From contig JALOAJ010000019.1 in the NCBI GenBank assembly GCA_023228885.1, forward strand, positions 1 to 44,764: a DNA stretch of 44,764 nucleotides, written 5' to 3'. Below the pieces are notes generated by a model that was not told the origin of the DNA, made no database searches, and saw only the letters and a program-made list of their open reading frames with translations. Below are positions 1 through 8,488 of this stretch, one piece after another (the stretch's first letter is position 1; each line of letters opens with the position of its first letter). Both the position numbers and the translations under genes were made by a program. This stretch comes from Bacillota bacterium. Lineage in GTDB: Bacteria > Bacillota > Clostridia > Monoglobales > Firm-18.

Positions 1-46
1 TTAAAACCTTATTTAGGAAAACAATCTTGCATATGCGCATTGCTTT

Positions 47-159
47 CTTACGGCAACGAAAGTCATTTTACCACGATACGCGACCAATGTCAACACCTTT
101 TTGCAAAAAAGTTTATTAAAGTTTAAAACAAGCCAAACATATGTTTTACTTACGGCAAC
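47..159 (-). repeat. Pair of 11-bp direct repeats (GTTGCCGTAAG) flanking the leftward promoter
   Basis: GTTGCCGTAAG, read on the minus strand, occurs at 149-159 and again at 47-57, 102 bp apart. The first copy ends 55 bp before the -35 box and the second starts about where transcription should begin. Each copy is also enclosed by a different short inverted repeat: TTTTAC/GTAAAA at 144-149/165-170 and CTTTC/GAAAG at 43-47/58-62. The pattern fits two operator sites, or two hairpins showing the same loop. The binding protein is unknown. Confidence 0.5.
65..93 (-). promoter_or_regulatory. Strong sigma-A-type promoter facing out of the window
   Basis: On the minus strand there is a perfect -35 box TTGACA (88-93), a 17-bp spacer and a -10 box TAAAAT (65-70). 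It lies after the stop of the FAD oxidoreductase gene at 225 and points away from it, so it probably drives a gene left of the window. Copies of an 11-bp direct repeat lie upstream of the -35 and at the expected transcription start, which suggests regulation. The target gene is not visible. Confidence 0.7.
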
Positions 160-224
160 ACATTGTAAAAATTCGTATTTAATGTCTGCCTCTCGAATAG
201 TTTAGTACCCGCTCCGAAACTGCT

Positions 225-1553
225 TTACAAAAAGTATGCACCTTCCTCTTTCAACCTATTTCTTAACCGCTGCACATCTACTAAATGAACATCGCAATCG
301 CCCGCGGCAGCGTGGGCTGCCGCCATGCCTGCCGCTTCACCCATAACCATCACAGGAGCCATGACACGGATACTTCCCAAAACATATCTGTCGCAGGATA
401 CAGCCCTTCCTGCAACAAGGACATTTTGCAGACCCTTTGGGGTGAGACACCGATAGGGTATGCCATAAGACTCTCCCGACCCGTACGGCTTATATTTTTT
501 GTGGATTTGCTGTTCCTCTCCCTGATTTGCGGTCTTTGCCTTTTTGTGAAGGTCAACATAATAACAACATCTACCTATTTCATCTTCAAAAGTCTTTCTT
601 GCAAGATAATCCTCTGCCGTAAGGTAGTAATCACCGACAATACGCCTGGTTTCACGGATACCCATTAGGCTTGCAGTGCTTACCAGAAAAGCGTTTCCAA
701 ACGCTGTGGGGTGATATTCCGATAAAGCGTCAGCCATTTGGTGTGCAATTTTTCTTCCCATGACATATGCGTTTGATGCAGAGCGAGGGTCGGTATTATC
801 AACATCCTCAATATGCCCGGCGTTAAATGCCACAGCGCCCGGACCTATCATTTTGTTTCCCATGTGTCTGTCTCGTATCAAAGGGTATTTGCCATCTTTT
901 AAAATCTCAAACACCGGACTTTCACCATAGTATGGGTTAAGCCTTGGTCCGTACAAAAACCCATATGTATCCACATTCGACATAACGAAACAATGGGTTG
1001 CCATCTGAACCTCTCCTGTTTCGGAATCACCCTTTTCATACTTCGCCCCCGCCCATGCGGCAAGGTCGCCATCCCCTGTGCAATCTACAAATACCCTTGC
1101 CTTATATGCGGTGAGCCCCGCTTTGTTAGCAAGGATAACTGCGTCCACATTGCCGTTATCGCGCATTTGCACTGCGGCAAGTCTTGTTTCAAAGAGTATA
1201 TCTGCACCGTTTTCGACGACAATGTCGTCATATATCCTTTTAAGATGCTCTCCATCTATTGACACCCAGCTTACATCCTCATCTTGAACATGTGCCTGAC
1301 CTTTTTTTGACTTTGCAAAAATTTCTGCTGCCATTCCCTTATATATGACCTTTTCTTTATCCGAGAACGGACACCACGATGGCACATGACCCATAGTGCT
1401 CATACCGCCGAGAGCCCCTGTCGCCTCAATCAAAAGGGTTTTCGCACCCTCCCTCGCCGCCGATGCCGCCGCAGTGCAACCGGCAGGACCGCCACCTATC
1501 ACAATCACATCATATTCTTCGTTCAAAACAATTTTAATGTTCAAGTCAAACAT
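225..1553 (-). CDS. FAD-dependent oxidoreductase (FAD_oxidored family)
   Basis: This predicted cytosolic flavoprotein has 442 residues. The N-terminus carries a Rossmann dinucleotide-binding motif (DVIVIGGGPAGCTAA, about residues 14-28) followed by the acidic end of the second strand (LLIE). A second FAD contact is visible near the C-terminus (VLVAGRAVSCDRY, then GEAAGMAAAHAA), the layout of the PF12831 family. That family's substrates are mostly unknown, and members often sit in polysaccharide loci of anaerobes. I chose the ATG at 1553 over the one at 1565 because GGAG lies 6 nt before it. It is the last gene of the probable leftward operon, 60 bp after the sensor kinase, with a hairpin in the gap. 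It is a distant paralogue of the oxidoreductase at 8489-9856. A role in oxidising a sugar or a hydroxylated side group is possible but not shown. Confidence 0.85.
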   Translation of the reverse strand: MFDLNIKIVLNEEYDVIVIGGGPAGCTAAASAAREGAKTLLIEATGALGGMSTMGHVPSWCPFSDKEKVIYKGMAAEIFAKSKKGQAHVQDEDVSWVSIDGEHLKRIYDDIVVENGADILFETRLAAVQMRDNGNVDAVILANKAGLTAYKARVFVDCTGDGDLAAWAGAKYEKGDSETGEVQMATHCFVMSNVDTYGFLYGPRLNPYYGESPVFEILKDGKYPLIRDRHMGNKMIGPGAVAFNAGHIEDVDNTDPRSASNAYVMGRKIAHQMADALSEYHPTAFGNAFLVSTASLMGIRETRRIVGDYYLTAEDYLARKTFEDEIGRCCYYVDLHKKAKTANQGEEQQIHKKYKPYGSGESYGIPYRCLTPKGLQNVLVAGRAVSCDRYVLGSIRVMAPVMVMGEAAGMAAAHAAAGDCDVHLVDVQRLRNRLKEEGAYFL

Positions 1554-1572
1554 TTTAAGCTCCATTTCCGCT

Positions 1573-1598
1573 GCAAACGCAAAAAAATATGCGTTTGC
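1573..1598 (-). other. Perfect 9-bp stem-loop between kinase and oxidoreductase genes
   Basis: GCAAACGCA at 1573-1581 pairs with TGCGTTTGC at 1590-1598 around an 8-nt A/T loop. It lies in the 60-bp gap just before the FAD oxidoreductase gene. No T-run follows the stem in the direction of transcription, so a classical intrinsic terminator is unlikely. It may be an RNA-processing or stability element that sets different levels of the two gene products. Confidence 0.5.
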
Positions 1599-1613
1599 GC
1601 ATTAGTTTGAAAT

Positions 1614-3422
1614 TCAGTCAACCTTATCAATAAACGCGCTTCCCTTTTGCGCCTTTAATATTATTTCAACACAAGTTCCGACTGATTTTTCAGAATATAT
1701 TTTAAGCCCATAATCGTCCGTACCTCCGGAAAACAGCTTTATTCTTTCATTAACATTATACAACCCGTAGCCGCTTTTCTTTTTATTATTTTCCTCAAAG
1801 TGTTCCTTATTTTCCAAAAGCCTGTTTGCTTCCTTATTCGTCATTCCCAAACCGTTGTCCTTTACAGAAATGATTATGTCACTCCCGCTCTTGTGCGCAG
1901 AAATTTTAATAACACCTTCATTATCCTTTCTTTTTTGAATTCCGTGTAACAAAGCGTTTTCCACAATTGGCTGAAGACTGAGTTTGGGGATAGTATATTC
2001 CTCCGTACAGTTATCAATCTCAAGTTCAAGAGTAAAGCTATCGGAAAATCTTTTTCTTTGAATTTCAAGATACACCTTTGAAAGCTCAATCTCGTCACCT
2101 ATGGAAACGATGTTGCGCCCTTTGCTTAGGCTAAGTCGAAAATAATGGGCAAGCGACTCAATCATAAAGCTTATATCCAAAGCGTTAATGTTAATCGCCA
2201 TCCAGTTTATTGCATCAAGGGTATTGTATAAGAAATGCGGATTTATTTGCGCCTGTAAAGCATGAAGCTGTGCCTCCCGCTCACGAATTTTAGAGTGATA
2301 GCTTTCCATCGCCATTTTGCTTATAGTAACAAGCATGCCGTCTATGCTTTCTTTGAGTCGTGTAATGTCGCTTCCCCTTTGCGGAAGGTTGTCCTTTACC
2401 TTTTCTATTCCTTGACGGTCAATTTCGTCGACGATTTCCTTAATTCGCCTTCTTGTTGTTTTGGTAAAATACACAATTACAGCAATAACTACCATAAAGA
2501 AAATGTAAAGGGTTAAAATTGTGTAGCTTGAAATATTATAAAGCATATTATCCGCCATTGCGCCTGCATTAACTTCGTGAACAATTCTCCATCCGGTAAG
2601 CTGCATGGTCATGTATATAACATACGATTTAGCGCCGTTCATGCCGAAGGTAAAAACACCTTCGTTTTCTAAGTTATCGCAAGATGCAATCGCCTCTGCC
2701 TGAAGCCCTATTTTGCTCTTGTCAAAATGCGAAAGAATAATGCCATCACAATTAACTATGTAGACATTATCTTGGTATTTTGTGCTGATATTCGACAGCA
2801 CATTAAAGACATCTCTTTCATCAATATCAATTTTTAAGACGCCCATCGGCTCGGAGTAATTTACAGGATTTTTGAGTACACGCACACAGGAAACAACATA
2901 TGCCTCATCCTCTTTGTCAATATACTTTTGTTTGCTTGTGTCAAGCCATACAATACGCCCGTTAGATTCCCTAACAGTCTTATACCACGAATTATCATCC
3001 AGTTCGCTCATGGGGAAGAAGTTAACCTTTTCCCGCGCATAAATTTTTTTATCATCTACATAAAGTTTAACTTTATAAACATTTCGGCTGCTTTGAACCC
3101 CGGATATTATTTTTTGAAGCTCCTGCTCCTCGTAAATATGCTCTGATACTGTTTTTGTACCGTTTTCGCTTATTGCGGAATAAAGATATTTATTCATAAA
3201 AAGCATATTGGACAAATCCGAAATTTTTTCAAGCTTCTCGGAAATATTTGCATCCGCCTGATAAAGAGATTGTAAAAGCACATCTACAAAATCGTCCCTT
3301 ATTATCTGTGTTGACCTTCGATAATAAACACTTAAAAAAGTTATACTTGGTATAAGGACAAGCATAACAAATATGGAAATTATCCCGCTGTTACGATTAA
3401 ACTTTTTAATAAATTTCAGCAT
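1614..3422 (-). CDS. YesM-type membrane sensor histidine kinase
   Basis: This 602-residue kinase has a transmembrane helix near residues 15-35, an extracellular Cache-like sensor region of about 250 residues, a second helix near 295-320, and a HAMP-like linker. The cytoplasmic part shows the His_kinase (PF06580) motif QINPHFLYNTLDAINW with its phosphorylatable histidine, then an ATPase domain with N-box LQPIVENALLHG, G1 DNGLGM and G2 GYGLYNVNERI. The ATG at 3422 was chosen because GGGAG lies 8 nt before it; an upstream TTG overlaps that site. Kinases of this class pair with YesN-type AraC response regulators and sense extracellular sugars. The only such regulator in the window is at 17267-18883, about 14 kb away, next to the presumed promoter of this operon, so the two are likely partners. 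Confidence 0.9.
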   Translation of the reverse strand: MLKFIKKFNRNSGIISIFVMLVLIPSITFLSVYYRRSTQIIRDDFVDVLLQSLYQADANISEKLEKISDLSNMLFMNKYLYSAISENGTKTVSEHIYEEQELQKIISGVQSSRNVYKVKLYVDDKKIYAREKVNFFPMSELDDNSWYKTVRESNGRIVWLDTSKQKYIDKEDEAYVVSCVRVLKNPVNYSEPMGVLKIDIDERDVFNVLSNISTKYQDNVYIVNCDGIILSHFDKSKIGLQAEAIASCDNLENEGVFTFGMNGAKSYVIYMTMQLTGWRIVHEVNAGAMADNMLYNISSYTILTLYIFFMVVIAVIVYFTKTTRRRIKEIVDEIDRQGIEKVKDNLPQRGSDITRLKESIDGMLVTISKMAMESYHSKIREREAQLHALQAQINPHFLYNTLDAINWMAININALDISFMIESLAHYFRLSLSKGRNIVSIGDEIELSKVYLEIQRKRFSDSFTLELEIDNCTEEYTIPKLSLQPIVENALLHGIQKRKDNEGVIKISAHKSGSDIIISVKDNGLGMTNKEANRLLENKEHFEENNKKKSGYGLYNVNERIKLFSGGTDDYGLKIYSEKSVGTCVEIILKAQKGSAFIDKVD

Positions 3423-3456
3423 ATATTGCGCTCCCAAAAGAAATTCCGCTAATGCT

Positions 3457-3485
3457 ATAATAACGCAATTTTTCCTTAATTACAA
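3457..3485 (-). promoter_or_regulatory. Candidate internal promoter for the sensor kinase
   Basis: On the minus strand a -35-like TTGTAA (3480-3485) is followed by a 17-bp spacer and a -10-like TATTAT (3457-3462), about 35 bp before the kinase start. It would give basal kinase expression independent of the operon promoter near 17070. The -35 is imperfect, so this is a moderate call. Confidence 0.45.
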
Positions 3486-3510
3486 TACCATTTTAAGCAG
3501 CAATGGGTTT

Positions 3511-4500
3511 TTACACCTTTTCGAGCATCAGATAATCCATAATCTCATGAAGGGGAACGGTAGCCATTGCGATGCATGTATCCGTACATCCGTAATAGAT
3601 GTATAAAATTCCGTCGCTAACCACATTGCCTGTGGGGAAAATTACATTCGGTATAAAAAGACCAACCTTTTCATAATCCTCGTGTGGTTCCATAATATAT
3701 AGTTTTGTCCTTGCAATCACATTCGCGGGATTATCCAAATCCAAAAGCATTGCACCCACTCGATAGACTTTATTTTCATCAACTCCGTGATAAAGGGTAA
3801 GCCAGCCTTTGTCGGTCTTTATAGGGGGCGTGGAGCCCCCTATTTTTGCGCCCTCCCATTGTTCTTTCGGTCCGGCAACAAATTCCGGCTCGGTCCAGTT
3901 TTTTAGGTTGTCCGAGTATGAAATCCATATTCCCGGGCTTCCGATATATTTCCCGCCTATGGGTCTTCGCAGCAAAGCAAACTTCCCGTTTATCTTTTCA
4001 GGGAAAAGGATATTGTCCCTGTCATCGATTTCCGGCGGGGTTGTGAAACCTATATGCTTCCATGTTATAAGGTTTTCGGACACAGCAATTGCCGAGCGGG
4101 TCAAATTGCTTTCCTTCCTCCCATCCCAGTCGGGATAAGCATCTTTAATGTTAAAGTTTTTCGGTGTTCTTGCATATATGCAGTAAGGTCTTACCGCATA
4201 CGCCATATAGAACAGCCCTTCAATTTTAACCACTCTGGGGTCTTGCACGCTGCCATAAGGCAAACCTATCATTTCCGAGGTAAAAACAGGCTCGTCTTTG
4301 ACATGCGTAAAGTTTATACCGTCATGGCTTTTTAAAAGACCGATTTTTGTAATAAAAGGTGCAAGCCCGCCCGCTGCCCGTTCAAGCATGTAAAATACTC
4401 CGTTATCCATTACAACGCCCGGATTAAAAACATTTGACTTTCTCCAAGCGAACCCTCCCGGCTGAACAATAGGATTTGCACTACACCTCTTTATTCTCAT
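3511..4500 (-). CDS. GH130-family glycoside phosphorylase or mannosidase
   Basis: This 329-residue protein without a signal peptide is a five-bladed beta-propeller enzyme of GH130 (PF04041). Recognisable features are FNPGVV near residue 25, the family's DPRVV block at 87-91 (which in known members holds the catalytic aspartate), LFPEKINGKFALLRRP, TPPIKTDKGWLTLYHGV and the C-terminal YYGCTDTCIAMAT. Characterised GH130 enzymes act inside the cell on beta-mannosides, either by phosphorolysis (releasing mannose 1-phosphate) or by hydrolysis. I cannot tell which from the sequence alone. The gene lies 44 bp after the secreted hydrolase gene and 88 bp before the sensor kinase, which fits cytosolic processing of imported oligosaccharides. 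The start ATG has GGAAGGG about 11 nt upstream, a slightly long spacing. Confidence 0.88.
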   Translation of the reverse strand: MRIKRCSANPIVQPGGFAWRKSNVFNPGVVMDNGVFYMLERAAGGLAPFITKIGLLKSHDGINFTHVKDEPVFTSEMIGLPYGSVQDPRVVKIEGLFYMAYAVRPYCIYARTPKNFNIKDAYPDWDGRKESNLTRSAIAVSENLITWKHIGFTTPPEIDDRDNILFPEKINGKFALLRRPIGGKYIGSPGIWISYSDNLKNWTEPEFVAGPKEQWEGAKIGGSTPPIKTDKGWLTLYHGVDENKVYRVGAMLLDLDNPANVIARTKLYIMEPHEDYEKVGLFIPNVIFPTGNVVSDGILYIYYGCTDTCIAMATVPLHEIMDYLMLEKV

Positions 4501-4544
4501 GTAAGATTCATTCCCTTCCGAAACAATGCCGCTCCCTTTGATAA

Positions 4545-7112
4545 TTAGTTTATCTTCACTTCAGATATTTGATTGCTGTAATATTTGCCTTCGGACAACG
4601 CATCAATCTTAAGATACAAATTCCCCGATGGAATTGTCGATTTCGGTTTGAGATTGCCAAATGTGTATCCTTGTCTTTCCGCCGTTCTTGCATTTATATT
4701 GGTTGTGTCAAATTCAACTTCAACCCATGCGTCTGCGTCTTTTGAAACGGATATTTTATACAGTTTCGATAAATTCTTCGCATAACCGCTTTGGAAAAAG
4801 ACTTTTATATCAAAGGTTTTTATGTCGGCGTTAAGCTTATATGTAACGCTTTCGGGGGCGTCAGCACCTCTGAAAAGCCTTCCTGCCGCGCCTTCGGTAA
4901 CATCCGTTTCCTTTCTATATTTCCAACCGGAGGTGCGTGAATAAACATTGCTCCAATTTGCAAGGGTATCCGAAATAAAATCCCCCACAGCCTCTGTATT
5001 TAACACAACATCTGCTTTAGCAGGAGATGAGGCAGCAGGCGAAAGGGCTTCGCTGCCTGCTTCATTGTTTATCCTTATCTCCGAAAGTTGATTGCTGTAA
5101 TACTTGCCTTCGGACAAAGCATCAATCTTAAGATACAAATTCCCCGATGGAATTGTCGATTTCGGTTTGAGATTGCCAAAGGTGTATCCCTGCCTTTCCG
5201 CAGACCTTGCATTTATATTGGCTGTATCAAATTCAACTTCAACCCATGTGACTGCGTCTTTAGAAACGGATATTTTGTATAGTTTTGATAAATCCTTCAC
5301 ATAGCCGTTTTGGAAAAAAACCTTGATGTCGAAGGTTTCTATATCGGCGCTAAGTTTGTATGTAATGCTTTCGGGGGCGGTATCTCCTCTGAAAAGCCTT
5401 CCCTCCGTGCCCTCGGTAGCATCCGTTTCTTTTCTATATTTCCAACCCTCGGTGTGGGCTTCAGCTTTTGACCAGTTAGCCAAATTATCAGCAATTCCAT
5501 CGCCTGTATCGGCAGGTTGAGTTATTATAACGGTATTGGTTTGGCTGTCCCAATCAATTGTCAGCCCAAGAGACTCCCCGACAAACCTTACAGGAACCAT
5601 TGTTCTCCCATTGATTAACTGTGTGGGAACATCAAGAACCTGCGCTTGACCGTTTATTACAGCCGATGTATTTCCAACCTCAAGGCTTATTGTCGTTTCG
5701 CCCTTCGTCGCTGTAACGGTTGAAGCCGCCTCGTCCCACAAAACCTCTGCATTAAAGGTTTCAAATAACTTTCTCATAGGAACAAGAACACGCCCCTGTA
5801 TGACAACGGGAGTTTGGTCTGCAAACATAATCGGATAGCCGTGCATCCTTATTATAACCTCGTCATCTTTTGTAGCTGCGGGATTATAAAGGGTTTCACC
5901 GCGCTGATTGTAGATTTTTGCATCCTCGGTAAATAGTTTGTTAAAATAATGCCATACAGGGGGAAGACTTCCGTCCGCCCTTATAAGCCAAAGGCCTTGA
6001 AACAAACTATTATCCGTGGTTTTTCTTTCAAGGTCAGCCTTTATATCATCATCAAGAATTCCGTTGCAATAAAGCGTCCAATAGCTTGCGTAAACAACCC
6101 CCCAATCAATGGCATACTTTACTTGGTTTCGGATAATATCAAGTTGTCCGTCACCCGTTCCGCCCGGATAGTTTTTAAAGGGAGCATGCTGGAGTTCTCT
6201 TGCCCCGAATTCCCCCAAAAAAATATTTTTCGACCCATACATTTCACTATCCGGGGCTTTTGAAGCGTAATAGTCCAGCTTTTCGATGAGTGATTCTTCA
6301 AGACCTCGGATGTTTGTTCCCCAAGTTGAAAATGAGTATAAATCCATTCGGGTGTTGGGAACAACGGTATCAACGCCGAAGGTTATATCATCACCGTACA
6401 TATTTTCAAACTTTTTGTCCTCTCTTTCCTTTGCGGAAGGAATATAGTTAAATTCCGCAGCGCCAACAACCTTTACGCCGTCCATGCCTATTTCTTCTCT
6501 TGCTTTGGTGATTGCATCCTGTCTTGCGTTAAGCCATGCTGCCATACCCTCATATGCTATTTCCCTTTCTTTTTCATCTAAGTCTTTAACCTTAAGGGCG
6601 CCATCGCCTTCCCATGTTGAAATCACAAAGGTTTTACCGCTTCCTTTGTATGTTGTAAGAAGATACTCCGTCAACTCGTAAAATTCTTTGTGGATGAATT
6701 CCTTTTCTTCTTCACTAAAGCCGTCCTTCCAATCTACAAGAGGGTACTCGTATGCATTAAGGATAAATGATGTGAAAGGTTTATTAAACAATTGCTTAAA
6801 ATGCTCTGTCTTTGCAAGCTTGGTTATGGAAAGGTCCTCAAGGTCGGGCCAGTTGCTATTATATTTGTAAGCCGTTTTTAGAACCCTTGGGTTAAACCAA
6901 ACTTTTATTGAACGCCCGCCCATCTCCAAAATTTTATCCGCACCTTCGTTTAAAACATTTTCATCGGTGAAGTTATAATAAGCGCTCATATGACAAACAG
7001 TAAGCACATCCGCCAAGTTTTCAGGTCTGCCGATTATTTCATCAGCAAATGCCGCCACAGCAGCCGAAAAAAGCATTGTTAAAATACAAGCCGTCATAAT
7101 TCCTTTTTTCAT
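4545..7112 (-). CDS. Secreted clan GH-A-like hydrolase with stalk domain and duplicated C-terminal module
   Basis: This 855-residue secreted protein starts with a signal peptide (residues 1-23, ending AFA). Residues 30-400 look like a TIM-barrel hydrolase of clan GH-A type: STWEGDGAL puts a candidate acid/base at Glu168 and IFLGEFGA a candidate nucleophile at Glu302. I cannot place it in a numbered GH family. Residues 420-533 form a 'copper amine oxidase N' stalk domain (PF07833; RVLVPMRKLFE and RTMVPVRFVGE), which is a cell-wall module and not an oxidase. Two nearly identical modules of about 145 residues follow, with a period of 173 residues; they look like discoidin-type carbohydrate-binding domains. 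The catalytic region is clearly paralogous to the plus-strand protein at 19033-21993. GGGGGG lies 9 nt before the ATG. The enzymatic role is inferred only from the paired glutamates and the context. Confidence 0.78.
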   Translation of the reverse strand: MKKGIMTACILTMLFSAAVAAFADEIIGRPENLADVLTVCHMSAYYNFTDENVLNEGADKILEMGGRSIKVWFNPRVLKTAYKYNSNWPDLEDLSITKLAKTEHFKQLFNKPFTSFILNAYEYPLVDWKDGFSEEEKEFIHKEFYELTEYLLTTYKGSGKTFVISTWEGDGALKVKDLDEKEREIAYEGMAAWLNARQDAITKAREEIGMDGVKVVGAAEFNYIPSAKEREDKKFENMYGDDITFGVDTVVPNTRMDLYSFSTWGTNIRGLEESLIEKLDYYASKAPDSEMYGSKNIFLGEFGARELQHAPFKNYPGGTGDGQLDIIRNQVKYAIDWGVVYASYWTLYCNGILDDDIKADLERKTTDNSLFQGLWLIRADGSLPPVWHYFNKLFTEDAKIYNQRGETLYNPAATKDDEVIIRMHGYPIMFADQTPVVIQGRVLVPMRKLFETFNAEVLWDEAASTVTATKGETTISLEVGNTSAVINGQAQVLDVPTQLINGRTMVPVRFVGESLGLTIDWDSQTNTVIITQPADTGDGIADNLANWSKAEAHTEGWKYRKETDATEGTEGRLFRGDTAPESITYKLSADIETFDIKVFFQNGYVKDLSKLYKISVSKDAVTWVEVEFDTANINARSAERQGYTFGNLKPKSTIPSGNLYLKIDALSEGKYYSNQLSEIRINNEAGSEALSPAASSPAKADVVLNTEAVGDFISDTLANWSNVYSRTSGWKYRKETDVTEGAAGRLFRGADAPESVTYKLNADIKTFDIKVFFQSGYAKNLSKLYKISVSKDADAWVEVEFDTTNINARTAERQGYTFGNLKPKSTIPSGNLYLKIDALSEGKYYSNQISEVKIN
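4550..5504 (-). repeat. Intragenic tandem duplication, 519-bp period
   Basis: The segments about 4550-4985 and 5069-5504 are highly similar at DNA level. For example, GATTGCTGTA starts at 4571 and again at 5090, and long stretches around 4600-4680 and 5120-5200 are the same apart from scattered substitutions. The period is 519 bp, exactly 173 codons, so the frame is kept. The low divergence indicates a recent duplication of the C-terminal binding module. Confidence 0.85.
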
Positions 7113-7148
7113 GATATTAAGCCCCCCTAATCAAATATATTACTCTGA

Positions 7149-8474
7149 CTATTCCCCAAAAACAAAAACTTCTGATGTAAGCGGCGATATTTGGTTAAGG
7201 CTGTTCCACAAATAAACTTTAACAACACAATTAGCATCCGCCTTAACATTAAAGCTTAGCGAAACCTCGTCATTAAGCGCAGCATTCGGAGATTCCTTCA
7301 CCCTCACCTGCTTAACTTGCCTGTCGACGGTATCATAAACCACCGCGATAAGCGCAACATCACCGCTAAACCCTGTCAACCCTACCTTTGCCGTAACATC
7401 GCTATCTTCCGTTATGGGAACGGTTACAGGCTCAAGGCTGTCGTCATATGTAAGGGTAATCGGCGAAAACTTTTCCTGCGGTACAAAGCGCAATGAGCCA
7501 AGCCTTGAATATCTGTTACTCAAGGTGTTAAGCCTTGTAAATTGAATATAATCGGTGCCGTTTCCGCTAAAATAAAAACTTTTGGAGCTGATGGCAACCC
7601 AGCTCGTCTCGTACTTCCTCTGGTCAATGCTAAATGTCTCGCTATCCACGGCATCAGCATCGTAAAGCCCTATCTCGCTTATTCTATATTCATATCCCGG
7701 GGCGTCCGACTTGGTCAAATAAATTCTAAAATACTCCATTCCCTCGGGAATATCCAACTCTATCCTTCTTGCCGCACGGGTTCCCGTTATCTGATGAATC
7801 ACAGACCAGTTGCTTTGCCCTTCCGCCTCCGTCCAAATATCTCCATCCGGTGAAAACTGAAAGGATATGTACGGAAGGCGCGCTGCTGTTGTAACAACCC
7901 TTACCGAAACGCGATTACCGGAGCTTACATTATACACTAAATTGGAATCTTCATTCCTGTCGGTTTTGATAATTACCTTTTTATCGATATCCTCTAAATA
8001 ATAATCTGAGCTGCCGGAATCCGCAACGCTTATATTTTCATAAGAAACTGCAGAATTTAGTGTTGAAGCGTTGTGTGTGTCTACTCTGTTTACGACGGAG
8101 CGTACAACTTCCCACTTCATCATCGAATCGTCTCCTGTGCTCTTATTGTTGGGATTATAGAACTCAACCGTGTAGTAACCCGGCGCCAAACCGCCGCTGC
8201 CAAATGCCTTGGGAGTAAATTTTACAAAAGAATTGCCCTCCGCAGTATCGTTAGAATAAAGTGAATTCGCGTCATTGTAATCCTTGCTTTGTGAGGTTAC
8301 CTTCCACATGCCGCCACCGGAAACCTCCTCCCCCGAAATAAGAGTTGATGTGCCGTTCGAGGCTCCAAGCTGGTTAATGATGTATTCCGAGCCCGAAGCC
8401 GAAACTTGCGCAAAAAATGCCCCCATTATCATGCAAACCACAACCGCCATACACAAAGTTTTTTTCGTTTTCAA
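7149..8474 (-). CDS. Secreted protein with golvesin-like, discoidin-like and Ig-like modules, no catalytic domain seen
   Basis: This 441-residue protein has a signal peptide (MKTKKTLCMAVVVCMIMG, cleaved near ASA at 25-27). Residues about 40-130 resemble a golvesin/CBD-like module (GLAPGYYTVEFYNPNN). Residues about 165-265 resemble a discoidin-type module with ISFQFSPDGDIWTEAEG and a closing SEIGLYDAD. The last 90 residues carry an Ig-like module ending VVKVYLWNSLNQISPLTSE, shared with several other secreted proteins here. I see no catalytic motif, so a binding or surface role is most likely. The start is TTG with the near-perfect ribosome site AAAGGAGGT 7 nt upstream. It lies 14 bp after one FAD oxidoreductase gene and 36 bp before the secreted hydrolase gene. 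The function remains unknown. Confidence 0.75.
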   Translation of the reverse strand: MKTKKTLCMAVVVCMIMGAFFAQVSASGSEYIINQLGASNGTSTLISGEEVSGGGMWKVTSQSKDYNDANSLYSNDTAEGNSFVKFTPKAFGSGGLAPGYYTVEFYNPNNKSTGDDSMMKWEVVRSVVNRVDTHNASTLNSAVSYENISVADSGSSDYYLEDIDKKVIIKTDRNEDSNLVYNVSSGNRVSVRVVTTAARLPYISFQFSPDGDIWTEAEGQSNWSVIHQITGTRAARRIELDIPEGMEYFRIYLTKSDAPGYEYRISEIGLYDADAVDSETFSIDQRKYETSWVAISSKSFYFSGNGTDYIQFTRLNTLSNRYSRLGSLRFVPQEKFSPITLTYDDSLEPVTVPITEDSDVTAKVGLTGFSGDVALIAVVYDTVDRQVKQVRVKESPNAALNDEVSLSFNVKADANCVVKVYLWNSLNQISPLTSEVFVFGE

Positions 8475-8488
8475 ATTGTTTACCTCCT

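Noticed and set aside
5520..5860. Copper amine oxidase
   Set aside because: Only the small N-terminal stalk-type domain is present; no oxidase catalytic domain or copper ligands exist in the protein.
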